Source: Psilocybe azurescens
Taxonomy: Eukaryota > Basidiomycota > Agaricomycetes > Agaricales > Agrocybaceae
Assembly: GCA_023853785.1 (NCBI GenBank)
Contig: JAJIRX010000872.1
Span: 1-34,141, forward strand
Length of the DNA: 34,141 nt
Reading direction: 5' to 3'
In this document: positions 20,565 through 31,913 of the stretch, one piece after another
Numbering within the stretch: the first letter of the stretch is position 1
Layout of the letters: every line of letters begins with the position of its first letter
The notes under the pieces: model-generated
Database searches by the model: none
Told to the model about the DNA's origin: nothing
What the model saw: only the letters and a program-made list of their open reading frames with translations
Made by a program: the position numbers and the translations under genes

Positions 20565-23500
20565 CTATACTAAGTTCCAGACTACCTGAGTCGTTTCCAT
20601 TTGGCGCTTCTGCTCAATGCCGTCATTCATTTCTCGGAAACACCCTAGCTCCTTGAACAACCATATACCCTCTTCGAGATGGGATAATGAATTGGCAATC
20701 ATATCGCCTTCGTAACTTGCTCTCTGCATTTGATCGTCAAGTGGATCTCTTGTTGTATTTGATTGATCGTGTTGCCGACTACGCCACAAGATATTGCTCA
20801 GCAACACAAGGTCGCGAGCTTTTCCATATTTCGAGTGCGACGTCTCGTGCAGCTTTAAAGCACTATTTATCGTGCTATACGCATCCATATATCTGCTTTG
20901 CGAAAGGAAAATTATGGCCTGGACATATAGGCAATTTCCTTGCCCAGATTTGTTCCCTATGTCGATATAAATTTGTATCGCCTTTTCTATGGTGTCTGTG
21001 GCCTTTGGAAGCAGACTCGGGTCCGATTGGACCGATTGCATGTAAGCTATCATGCACAGAGCATCTGCCTTTCCTTTTAGATGTCCGACTTCGGTATGAA
21101 GCTTGAGAGCTCGCTCCAAACTTATTGATGCTTTCTCAGAATCACCCAGGCCGATGTAGTAGATCCCGGTAAGGTATAAAATGCGGCCCTGCCCCATGAT
21201 ATCCTCTATTTCCTCGTACACCGTCAACGACCAGTTGAGTTCACGTTCTGCTACATGAAATAGAGAGCTGTGAATCATAATAAGGGCGTACAAGCCTTTG
21301 ATTTGCGCCGTCGTAGCTTTGCTTGGGTTTTTGGCTAACGCACGACAAGCAAGGTCTTGCGTAACTCGATAGTTTCCTTGACTATACTGAATAGACGCCA
21401 GATAGCATAAATCGTCGGCTTCTCGACGAGAATCACCATTGTCCCGATGTATGGCCAAGGCGCGCGAGAGGACGCCAGTGGCTTCGTCCCAGTCCTCTTT
21501 GTCGATATGAATTCTTCCAAGTATATGAAGATAGTCTGGGTCTTCATAAGGATCCCTCAAAGAAATCGAATGTTCGATGTGAATTTGCGCCTCTGGCAGA
21601 CGAGAATGGAGAAGAGATATAATAGCGAGACCTGAAACGCTCTCGGCTTGCCCGATGATATCTCCCCTCACGGGCGCTTAACTCAGCGGCGTCCCTAAAG
21701 TAGTTTCCTGCCTGATGAAGCCTCGATCGAAATAACATCACCGTTCCGAGTCCATTCAACGCAGTCGCCTTCCCAGATGTATTGTTCAGGTTCGAGAAAA
21801 GAGACGCTGCTTTAGAAAACATAGCATCTGACTCGCTGAATCTGTATAATTCACGCAGAGTGTCCCCTGCGGCGAGTAGGTCGTATGCCTTCCCAGACAA
21901 GTCTCCGACCTTTTCATGCAATGCGACAGCCTGCTTGAATAGCTCTAAAGCATTTTCCGAAGTCTTTTCGTTCTGTGCCATGAGTATTCCAAGGTTTAAC
22001 GTGTCGTAAGCGTATCCACCCACGTCCCCTGCTAAAGTGTGCAAGTTCTTGGCCAAACGGAACTTTTCTTCGGCAAGGGAGAATTTGGATTGTTGACTTA
22101 GCAGTTGGCCAAGACATCCCAAGCAATCGGCACGTAACTTGAGCGTAGAGTTGGCTTTCGTTATTTTATCGTCCTCGACAGGTTCTCTCCTTGACTTTAC
22201 GAGATAGGATATAAGGATTTGAAGACGCCTATTAAGACCGCGCCAGTGAGTACGTTTCGTGGTTCCTGGGTTTTCCAATAATTTGGAATTGTTCGTGTTG
22301 CGTAAGTCCAAATTTTCGATCCTATCGATGGCACGAGAGATAGCCTGAATAGACCCCTTCCCAGAAACGTAGGCATAGTGGGAGAAACTGATCGTAGCTT
22401 GTACTACTTCCGTGAGGTCTTGAATTGTTGCAGATTCTAAGGCCTCCAACAAAATTGCGTTAATATTTCCTGTTTCCTTCTCGAGACGAGATCGGATGGC
22501 GGGATCTGTATATAATGTTCCTTGAAGGGCCAATGAGATAAAATAACCATACAGGAACGCTTGAGTCTTTTCGGGCGCCCGATGTTGTTTGCGAATGAAT
22601 AGGCGAATGGGATTTAGAACGCGGATATTTTTGGCAGTGTCCTCATAAATAAGTGCATTTTGTCGGAGGCTGGAGATTGCCTTGTATACCATGATGTTAT
22701 CGGGAAAGTAGGCTTCGCAGACTTTCATGCTATCTGGCGACATGCCATCCGGTAACATTGAAAGGACGCCAAGAAAAATCAACGCTCCGGGATCGTTTTG
22801 CATTCGTGGACTGGAGATGGATAATTCAATCGATTTCTCGAGGTTATTCAATCGACCTCCTCCCTGTTCGACCATGGACGTACTCTCCCTCTGCCACCGA
22901 AGCCACAATGCTTCAGTGCTTTCTCCGTCAACGGAGGCAAGTGTCGCGAGAAGAGTTACTGCTAACGGCATACAGTCAACGGCTTTTACAAGGTTCCGGG
23001 CATAGTTATCAGACTTGCGAGAAATAGCTTTGAAAATGGTCATAGCAGAGTCGATGTCGATTGGTTTAAGGGGAGGGATAACTTCCGACCATCGCGTACC
23101 CGAGGGTTTTTGAGACCCACGCATCGTAATAATCAAAGTTAGGGTGTCAATGGAAGTGATTTCCGTGAGTAAAGATTCGACCTGTGATCGTCCATCTGGA
23201 GGGTCCCATACTGTTTCGAAATTATCCAGGACGAGAAGACAGGGGTTATTGTGCAAATGAAGAAGAAGGGTCTTTAGTATGTTACCCTCCATGGAGATTG
23301 CAAATGTTGTGGCGAGGTCAGACAGAAGAAGGTCCGCTGAAGAGGTTGCTTCACAGGAAATAAAGTATCGATCTTGCTTGAACTTTGTGCATATGTCGTC
23401 GTGGTGGAATATGGTAAGGGCTAAACTAGTTTTACCAATTCCACCCGGTCCCAGGATACAGAGTCGAAATGGCAGATTACTTTGGGAGCAGTTCTGGAGA

Positions 23501-24658
23501 TGGGTGCATATGGCTTCGATTTCATTGCTCCGCCCAATGAATATTTGAGGTCTTGGCCTATGAGTGAAAGATTTGCGCGAAGGTGCTTGTCTATTGCTGC
23601 CAAGCCTTGCCTATTGTAATATTAACGGGGACAGAAGCCGAGCCAAATCCAGCTTGTTTGCTTACCATAAATTGATCTGAACCAGAACTTTCGGCATATT
23701 TACGAAGCTTTATCACCGATTTGAACTGTGTTCATAAGCCAATTGAATCCTCAGAACTGGGATACGATGCTAATTTCCATACCTGAAACATGACGATTGC
23801 GTTATCTAGTCTTCGATCCTGTTCCGAAATTTTCTGGATGATTTCATCTCGATTAAAATAACGCTTCTGAGGCGCGACTTCATGCCAGACTTCTTCAGGT
23901 CATCGAGGAAGCTAAATATGGATTCAAAGACTCTGACCATGACATAAGTGCAGATTGACAGTAATAAATAATGCTGAGACCAACCCTTGGATTTGCAGCA
24001 GGTCGCCTTTAATCCCGGACATATCCAGGATTTCCTTTCCGCGGTCAGATGCCAATAAAGCTTCAAAAACAACTCGAGAAAAGCCTACGACCTTCTCTAC
24101 AAGTTCGTCGCATCGCTCTTTATGAGTTTTGATCTCCTGGAATCAGTAAAGGTTTAAATTACGCAATATAAAGTCAAAAAAAACAAAGACATACATCTGA
24201 GATCTCGATGATTTTCAGTGCCACTCCTACAATAATCTTCACATAAGGCACTTCACTAAAGGCTTCCAGGACATCTTTAGTCAGGCTGAGGAGTGCTTGA
24301 AAATTAGCGCTGGCCCCTAGGTCCAGAGGTATTGCGTTATTTGTTGAAAGGAAAGGGGTAACGAGATGTCGCGTTGTAGATATTACACTTGACCCAATTG
24401 TAGACCTCTCGATGCTTTCTGGTTGAACTGGTGAGGAGCTGAATTGTTTTGCAGCAGCTTCGGCACTTGGTTTAGAGGATGATTGAATATTGTCCTGTAC
24501 CACGCCTTTCCGAGAAGCATCAGTGTTATTCACAATATCATTATTTCAACGTCATGGCTTGCCTTCCTCCTCCTCTTTTTCACTATCGTAGAATAATACC
24601 GATCCCCTAGGCCTCGCTACTACACTGTACTTCTGCCCCACCGGGGTAGCTCGATACA
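20565..24658 (-). CDS. NLR-type protein, copy 2 (MLKL/HeLo-like N-terminus, NB-ARC, TPR)
   Basis: Same architecture as copy 1 but far more open. A single exon stretch from the NB-ARC (P-loop GPGGIGKTS, about 23426-23452; LLVLDNFETVW; AVDCMPLAV) runs to about 21665 through winged-helix and first TPRs. A second open stretch from 21671 to 20565 (about 368 codons) encodes repeated A/G/Y-patterned TPR helices. Such proteins are predicted intracellular switch receptors: TPRs sense a ligand or partner, NB-ARC binds ATP/ADP, and the N-terminal helical bundle acts as effector, in relatives by membrane disruption. The first ATG (24658) meets a stop at 24552-24554, so ATG 24533 may be the real start. 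A 2-base gain near 23852-23858 breaks the N-terminal domain and a frame change near 21665 separates the TPR halves. It may be functional only if some of these are errors. Confidence 0.78.
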
Positions 24659-25320
24659 TTCGACCTCAACCAAGCCTCGAGAGTGGACAGACAATGTAGA
24701 CGATGGGTTGATGTCTCTTACGACGAGACAAAGACGTCAGAGTGATACTATGGAAGTGTCGCCAGTTGAAACCATTTCAGGTCCCTGGAGGTACTTGGGA
24801 ACGAGGTAGTAACGTAACGCATAACACAAACCTTACGCTTTATGCATGTCCAGCCTTCTTCACAAAGTTCTCTTCACAGAGATTGCAGTACTATGTCTCA
24901 TGAGTCAGTACGCCAATGAGTAGTACTATTCTAACAAGACACTCTGGTGCACCAAGTAAGGACAGATGCTTAAATTCATTATGTTACTGACACAAGCCTT
25001 TTGCAATCCTGAATTGACAGGGATGGCAATGATTAGATGAATTCTGCAACAACATGCCCTCATGTTCATATTTCATTTCATGTTGCCTTGTGTTGGTCTC
25101 AAGTTGGTCCAGGTTAGCCCGCAAAGGGCGATACAGACACCAAAACAAGCCATCTTGGCGCCCTTGGCGAGATATAAATCAAAATTTCTCCTTGTGGCTT
25201 GCTTGTGGCCTCCATAACCGACAGCAATACCCCCTAGTTTGACAAGGATTCCTTTCCGTTCGTCGTTGCGATACCCTTTCATCGCTTTCTTATAGGCAGT
25301 TGAGGCCTGGTTTATCCAAA
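24659..25320. promoter_or_regulatory. Shared divergent promoter region, NLR-2 / GH79-2
   Basis: Copy of the unit 1 intergenic region, with the GACGTCAG element at about 24731-24738 and a TATA-like GATATAAATC at 25171-25180, 141 bp before the GH79-2 start codon. The arrangement suggests, but does not prove, co-regulation of the divergent pair. No gene was recognised in it. Confidence 0.45.
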
Positions 25321-27791
25321 ATGCTTGTTTCAGCTTTGTTGCTGCTTCCTACCATTTTTTCAACGGCGCGAGCGGTTACAGTCTACGGTCAAATACCCCT
25401 CGCTCAGACAGTCACTGGAACCTCGGGCACTAAAGCAACTCCAACACTCCCGGCATACGATAAAACTCTGCTGCAGCCACCAGCAATTGTGGAACCAGCA
25501 CCTGGAAGCGCGTACACTTTATCTCTTCAGAACGATGCCGCTGCGGTGAATGGTCTCTCAATACCTCACGTCGGGCCTGGATTTTGGGGATTCTCTATTG
25601 AAATGTCGGTGCTCAATCAAGTTTGTGCGTATACTTTTCTGCTTCTACGCTTTCTAGGCTGGTGTACTCATTCGAAGGTCACTTTTTCAGTGGGAAAAAT
25701 TCGTACGTTCTGCAACATGCATGTATGACGATGGTTTCTAACTGTTATTGACATCATTCCATAGCTCGCTTATTCAGGTCCCGTTCTTGAATCTTATGGC
25801 CAATCTCGTAGAACGATCAGGTGGTGTTGTCGTACGGATAGGCGGTAATACTCAGGAATTTGCAACTATGGTACCTTTCCTTGAAGATGGCAAAACGTTC
25901 GACAAAGAAGATTCGGGATCTACACAAACAGTATGTTTCCAGATGATACATTGCATGTATTCGGTGTCTAAAATCCTACAGACTAAAACCCCCGCAGTTC
26001 TTTATACAATCGACATGTTTTACATGGCGGCTAATATCTCGTCCATGCTCAATGTCAAATGGTTTTTCGGTTCGCATTCACTTTCCAAACATTCTGTTGC
26101 TTGATTATTGACATCTGATCGAAAAGGTATACCTTTTAACGATTCGGTCAATTGGCGTTTAACCATCGCAGAAGAAGCTCAAAGCATCGTTGGTGACGAC
26201 TTGCTTGCGCTACAGGCCGGCAATGAACCCGATTTCTACGAACAGTACGTCTTGTCTCGGTCATAAGAGTCGTTCTTCATTCTGAAAGAAATGCAGGTTC
26301 GGACGCCGCGTTACATACACTCCAGAAATGTACTCTCAGGAAATCGAACAGCTTATTACCGTAATAGACGCCAATGATCGTATCCCAGTCAAGAATATGC
26401 TGTTAGGACCCAGTGTAGCTACAGGACCATGGACGCCTGAACAAGTTTGGGAAACAGACTTCATCGAACGCTTCAAGGATAGACTGCATGCCCTTACTGT
26501 TGAACAGTAAGCTATGATCTTGTCTGTTCTGTTTAAAGTCTTAATGATCATTTTACGACAAAGTTACCCCAATAACAATTGTGCCGCGGCGTTCGGTACC
26601 GGAGCACAAATAGTCGATCCTCAAGACATCTTCCCTGAATATCTTTCACATACAGCTGCAGTTGAACTTGTGAGGCCGTATATAAACTCCGGAAATCTTG
26701 CAGTGGCAGCTGGAAAGCCGCTATATATGTTTGAGACAAATACTGCATCTTGTGGTGGATTCGCCGGTGTCAGTGATAGCTATGGTGCTGCTCTCTGGGC
26801 GATGGATTACGGATTCCAAATGGCATATGCCAACTTTACGCATGGGATGCTCCACGTGGGTGGACAGAACGTCTTTTACAATGTAAGTGCTCGTCAATTA
26901 AAATTGCCCTCGATCGCTCAAATAATATCACCCCCAGCCTTTCACCGCGCCTCCGACAAATCAATCGGGATTTAACCAATGGACTGCAGGAGCAATCTAC
27001 TACTCGACCATTGTACTTGCTGAAGCGTTTGGAAAGACTAACACATCGAGGATCATTGACCTCGGGGCAACTCGGGTTCGGTGTATACACCTTCCTATGC
27101 CATATACGAGCAGGATAAGCTGAGCAAAGTCGCTTTGTTTAATTACATGGACGATGGGACCAACACCCGTGATTTGCTGGTCACCATCACAGTGCCAACA
27201 GGAGTACCGGTGACTGTTGAGGTCAAGTAAGCAGTTTTGGATCATTTCTTCGTCAAGAACGACGAATTGACAAAAATAGATACCTCAATGCAGATTCAGT
27301 ATCGACCAAGGATAACATAACTTGGGCGGGCCAGGTAAGGACATTTACACTGACTGATCGTCAAACTTAAATTTGATTCCTCGTCCTTTAGACGTTGGGT
27401 AACCAGTATGAAGTCGACGGCCGGTTCAAAGGGGACTTAAACATAGTCACCATCAACTGCGACACTGTAGCTGGTACCTGCATCATCCCGGTACCCGCGC
27501 CCGGCTTCGCTAGTCTTCTTGGACAATGCCGCGGAGCAGTTATCCGTCGGACAGGCCACGCAGACGTTCGCGACAACCGCATACAGCAAGACCCGCAACA
27601 CAGCGACAATTGATCCTGCAGTGCTACAGACCTCGAATGGACACTCTGGGGAAACCGAGACGCCTATTGGAGCACGAGTGCTGGAAGCACGAGCTCCGCC
27701 GAAAAGGCAGGCTATGGCCCTGCCAGGTATCGTCGCGTTCGTCGCCGTGCTTGTGAGTGGGATGTGGGTGGTGCGAGCTATTGTGCAGTAA
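25321..27791 (+). CDS. GH79 beta-glucuronidase-like glycosidase copy 2, secreted, with hydrophobic C-terminal tail
   Basis: GH79 enzymes hydrolyse beta-glucuronide links, for example on proteoglycans. The exon pattern is 25321-25624, microexon 25691-25702, 25765-25930, 25982-26069, 26127-26244, 26297-26506, 26564-26882, 26938-~27227, ~27280-27335 and ~27392-27791. It has a signal peptide, the acid/base Glu in AGNEPDF (26225-26227) and the nucleophile Glu in MFETNTASCGG (26733-26735). After a Ser/Thr-rich linker it ends with a hydrophobic segment (GIVAFVAVLVSGMWVVRAIV) suggesting a GPI anchor or membrane tail. Frame problems: the microexon is 12 nt instead of 13, one base is missing near 27070 (LGA/SGS) and one near 27515. 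The ATG at 25300 would add residues before the signal peptide, so 25321 is preferred. An annotated pseudogene is possible. Confidence 0.85.
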
Positions 27792-28818
27792 ATTGCCAAG
27801 GACCATCAATGACAAGAAAAACACACCAAATTTAAATTTATGTATCATCATCTTCCAGCATAGTCCGGGTAGTTTATGTAGTTTATCCATCGGACACTTA
27901 CTTTTATTAGTCGTATCTTGACGATGGGACGAGGACTCTGTCCACTTTATAACTAGAACACTTCTTTAATTACCGTTAGTGTCGTATATTCGTAGATTAT
28001 GAATCACCTACTCACTTGTGGTTAAGATGGCACAAAGGGATGAATGAACAGTGGCGTTACAAAATCCTGGGAACATCAAGAGGTATGCTATGAATAAAAC
28101 ATACATATGTATGTGCCCACACCCCTTCTTCAACTTTTTGTTCTCTACTGCTCCCATCAAATTTCAAAAGTTGAAGTAAATCCTCTCGTCGCACCAACTA
28201 TCGCAATTGGTGGATTGAATCAACATACAGGGTTATTTGTGAAAACGTCTGGCTGGTACGGGTAGGACTTGACAAGAGGGAAAGATGGAAGGCAGATTTT
28301 CGAGCACAGTCGTCAAACTCTCGACTTCAGAAACGTCAGCGTCGGCTGGGCCTGGAACTTAGCAAATCGCTGGGTATGTACCCAGAATCTTTCAGGCCTT
28401 TGTTCAGCCCTTGCTGACCCCTTTTCTTAAGTACACCTGCCAAGTCGAGGCCAAGGCTTTCTGATACCGCGTTTCCACAACACCATCCTACCAGACCACG
28501 CTGGCGACCAGGATATAGCAGGATGTTGGCCCGGTTAAGACAATTTCTTGGCCCAATTGACGCAGAATAACCCGTCTGATGCACCGGAAAGGCTGTTCTT
28601 GTCCGAAAAGGTCCCGGCCAAGAGCCAAGTCACTGCTATTTTCTCGAGTCCGTATAAAATTGCTCCGAAGGACTCCACATTCGCACAATCAAAGTGACGA
28701 CAAGTACAACTCCTTTTCCCAAACTTCTCCTTGTTCCCTCATACTAGCCAACTCGCCTGTCTTTACTTTTCTATCTTTTACCTTCTATTATTAAAAGCCT
28801 TGGCTGGCGCAAAGAAGG
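27792..28818. promoter_or_regulatory. Intergenic region upstream of GH79-3
   Basis: About 1 kb separates two GH79 genes in tandem. I see no remnant of an NLR gene here, unlike the upstream units. Small open stretches on both strands (28336-28794) lack recognisable domains. The right part contains the GH79-3 TATA box. Confidence 0.4.
28653..28659 (+). promoter_or_regulatory. TATA box of GH79-3
   Basis: TATAAAA lies 160 bp before the GH79-3 start codon, followed by a pyrimidine-rich stretch (about 28708-28795). Position and sequence fit a fungal core promoter. Confidence 0.5.
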
Positions 28819-31293
28819 ATGCTCTGGTCATCACTATTGTTGCTTTCCAGCTCCTTTACCGCGGCAAGAGCGGTGACAGTCTACGGACAAATTCCCTCGC
28901 TCAAACCGCAACCGCTGGATACGCTCAAGCTACTCTCAAAGCTTACGACCCACTCGAGCTTATTCCTCCACCTGTACCCAGCCCACCGCCAGCATCAGCC
29001 TATACCCTAAATCTTGAGAAATGCCGCCGCAGTTCCTGGATTGTCAATACCTCACGTTGGTGGTTCGTTCTGGGGTTTTCAATTGAAATGTCTGTTATCA
29101 GTCAAGTTTGTGAGTTCAGTTTTGTTGCGTCACTCTTTCTTTGGCTGAGAATGCAACTTTCAGTAGGAAGAAACTCGTAAGTAGAAGAGACTGAGATGTT
29201 ACTCCACGATTTCTGACTTGGCATGAGCGATCTAGGTCATTCCTCGCAGTTCCTTTCCTCAACCTCATGGCGAATCTTCAGGAGCGTTCTGGTGGCGTCG
29301 TCATTCGTATTGGTGGAAATACACAAGAGTTTGCAACCCAGATACCTGATGGATCTCTTGACTTTGGGCATACATTCGCCAAAACAGATTCTGGATCGAA
29401 TCAAACGGTTTGTGATTTTCAAACAACAAAGGTCTTTCTCCTTACGTCAGAATTTAGACCCAAACGCCTGCTGTGCTGTATACCCCGATATGTTCTATAT
29501 GGCGAATAATATCTCAGAGATGCTGAACGTCAAGTGGTTCTTTGGTATGGTCTCATTAAGTCCAGTCACTTATGCACGTATTCAATCATACTCAAGGCAT
29601 CCCTTTCAATGATTCGGTCAACTGGCGTCTGACAATTGCCGAGCAAGCTCAAAATATCCTAGGAGACAATCTCCCTCGGCTTGCAAGCTGGAAATGAACC
29701 CGATTTTTACCTGAAGTGCGTTCAGGAAGCTATCATGCGTCATCTTGCCTAGTCTAATATCTTGCATCGCAGGTTCGGTCGACGTTCCACGTATAGCCCT
29801 CAAATGTACACCGACGAGGTTGCGGATCTGATCAAAGTCATGGACGATAACCCAAACATCCCAGTCAAGAATATGTTGATTGGGCCCAGTGTTTCCAGCA
29901 TTGAGTGGAAACCTGAACAGGTTTGGGAGACAGGATACATTGAACGTTTCAAGGACAGGCTGTATTGTCTCAGTGTCGAACAGTACGTTTTTATTTGTCA
30001 AATGACCCTTTATACGGCACTTATCAAATGACACTCTCCAACCTTCCGTTTAAAGCTACCCTATGAACAATTGTGCAGCACTGACAGGGCCCAGTCCTGG
30101 AAATCCAATTATTGACCCACAAGACCTTGTTGACGCGTATTTCAAGCATGATCTGCCCATGGCTCTTATGGACCAGTATCGCGAATCGACGAGACTCGCA
30201 CAAGAAGCTGGAAAGCCTTTTATAATGTTCGAAACCAACACTGCGTCGTGTGGTGGGTTCCCTGGACTGAGCGACAGCTATGGCGCAGCGCTTTGGGCGT
30301 TGGACTATGGACTCCAGCATTTGGCAACTTCACACATGCTTTGCTGCATGTCGGTGGTCAAGACACATATTACAACGTGTGTGCATGATCTATGGGTCTT
30401 TCTTGCCCTCTTGTGCTTATATCATTTCCATAGCCTTTCACTTCGCCCCCAACTAACCAATCGTCCTACAACGCATGGAGCGTCGGTGCTATATACTACT
30501 CCACTATCATCATCTCTGAGATCTTTGGAAAGACCAATACTTCGCAAATTGTCGATCTACAGGGTAACTTCGCTAATTCTTATACCCCTCAATATGCGAT
30601 CTACGAGAGAGGAATACTCAACAAAATTGCTATCTTCAATTACATCGACGATAAGACCGGAGCGAGCGATTCGCAGGTCACGCTGAATATTCCAGGCGGC
30701 GTACCGGCGTCTGTAAGAGTCAAGTAGGCAAAATTTCATGACGACTTGATTGCTTTATGCTGATTCCTACATCCTAGGTATCTATTGGCACCGCTTATTA
30801 CTTCAAGAAGTAACATCACATGGGCCGGTCAGGTAAAGAAATTTAGTCCTTGATAATGCTTTCCTCAATCTCACCCAACCTACTCTAAGACACTGGGCGG
30901 ACAATTCACTGTTGACGGTCGCTTCAGAGGCGAGCTGAACATCACCACGGTCAGCTGCAACACCGCCGCCAACACCTGTATCATTCCTGTCCCGCTCCTG
31001 CATTCGCCCTCGTCTTCCTCGACAGCGCATCCGAGGCTCTCTCCCTCGGCCAAGCAACAGAGACGTTTTCAACCTCTGCATTCACTCAGCAGCACAACAC
31101 CGTGACATACGAGCCTGCCACTGTTTCGCTATCGAACGGGCGGTCGGGCTCCGACCGTGACAAGTACCTGGGCACGAGCTACGGGTATAAAGAGAGCAGC
31201 AGCACTGCCCTGAAGCTGCCGCTCTTCTCTTTCAGTCTGGCACTGGCCATTCTGAGCGGTGTTTGGGTCGTGTGTGCACGGGCACTCCTATGA
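28819..31293 (+). CDS. GH79 beta-glucuronidase-like glycosidase copy 3, secreted, frame-disrupted
   Basis: A more diverged paralogue with the same exon plan: 28819-29109, 13-nt microexon 29164-29176, 29236-29407, 29458-29544, 29597-29715, 29773-29982, 30056-30376, 30434-~30723, then two exons ending at 31293. The signal peptide is MLWSSLLLLSSSFTAARAVT. The acid/base Glu is in AGNEPDF (29696-29698) and the nucleophile Glu in MFETNTASCGG (30231-30233). The C-terminus ends with a hydrophobic tail (SFSLALAILSGVWVVCARAL) after a Ser-rich linker, like copy 2. Single-base frame breaks occur near 28894, 29020, 29075, 29485, 29673, 30321 and 30992, mostly in short homopolymers, while flanking codons remain well conserved. 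It is either a young pseudogene or a sound gene with sequence errors; I favour the latter. Confidence 0.83.
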
Positions 31294-31913
31294 CATGATA
31301 GTTGAACTCGCGGGCTTTCGGTTGGCTACTATCATCCATGATTCCACACTATCTACACTGGATTATTTATACTAGTTTGGGACAATTTGACGTCGTGTAT
31401 GTGGATCTTTATTATCCTGCTTTGCGGGGCCTCATTCTTTTTCAACACACCATTTCGCGCAACAAATATTTTCTCGGGAATTCCTAAAGATACAAGCGGA
31501 GGAAACTTCTAACTAGGTAAACAAAAATATGCCCAAGAGAGTCGTGGGCACTCAAAACTATAGAGCAAGATTGATTATAACGTGTGTTATAAGCTACTCT
31601 AAAAACGTATAAGAAGTGATGAAGCCTCCTCGATAACGGCAAAGGAAAAGGGTAACGAACGAAAGCAGGCAACAGCAATGATGGACAACCAGGAGGAGGT
31701 ATAAATGTACACTAGATGAAAAAGGTTCAAATGGGGAATTCTGGGCAAGAGTGAAAAATGGGTTTGGTTATGCAAGAGGTGGACGTTCTATGATTAAAAT
31801 GCAGCCTGATAAAGAGAAATGAGGACAGTAATCCACTCCAAAAGATAAGGAAAAAGGTGACACATTAGGGGAAAAAAGGAAATCCAGCCAGGAATCGACC
31901 CGACGCGAGGCGT
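31294..31913. other. Convergent intergenic region
   Basis: It lies between the GH79-3 stop and the stop of the acyl-CoA synthetase on the opposite strand. It is AT-rich and presumably holds both 3' untranslated regions. Open stretches at 31302-31487 and 31484-31678 show no recognisable domain. No RNA gene was seen. Confidence 0.4.

Larger units (their letters stand above)
20315..25990. repeat. Tandem duplication, unit 2
   Basis: Second copy in direct orientation. The junction with unit 1 lies at about 20312-20316. To its left the sequence matches GH79-2 up to about 25989 (shared ACAGAC.AAAACC). To its right it matches the S9 peptidase tail from 14583. I see only a base or two of microhomology at the join. 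Unit 2 continues without a break into the complete GH79-2 gene, as expected for a simple head-to-tail duplication. Confidence 0.93.

Noticed and set aside
22727..23027. Plus-strand open frames conserved in both duplication units (also 17008-17307)
   Set aside because: Conservation only reflects recent duplication; they are antisense to the NB-ARC coding exon.
27437..27890. Minus-strand Cys/Ser/Thr-rich open frames at the GH79-2 3' end
   Set aside because: They are shadows of the Ser/Thr-rich linker and hydrophobic tail on the plus strand.
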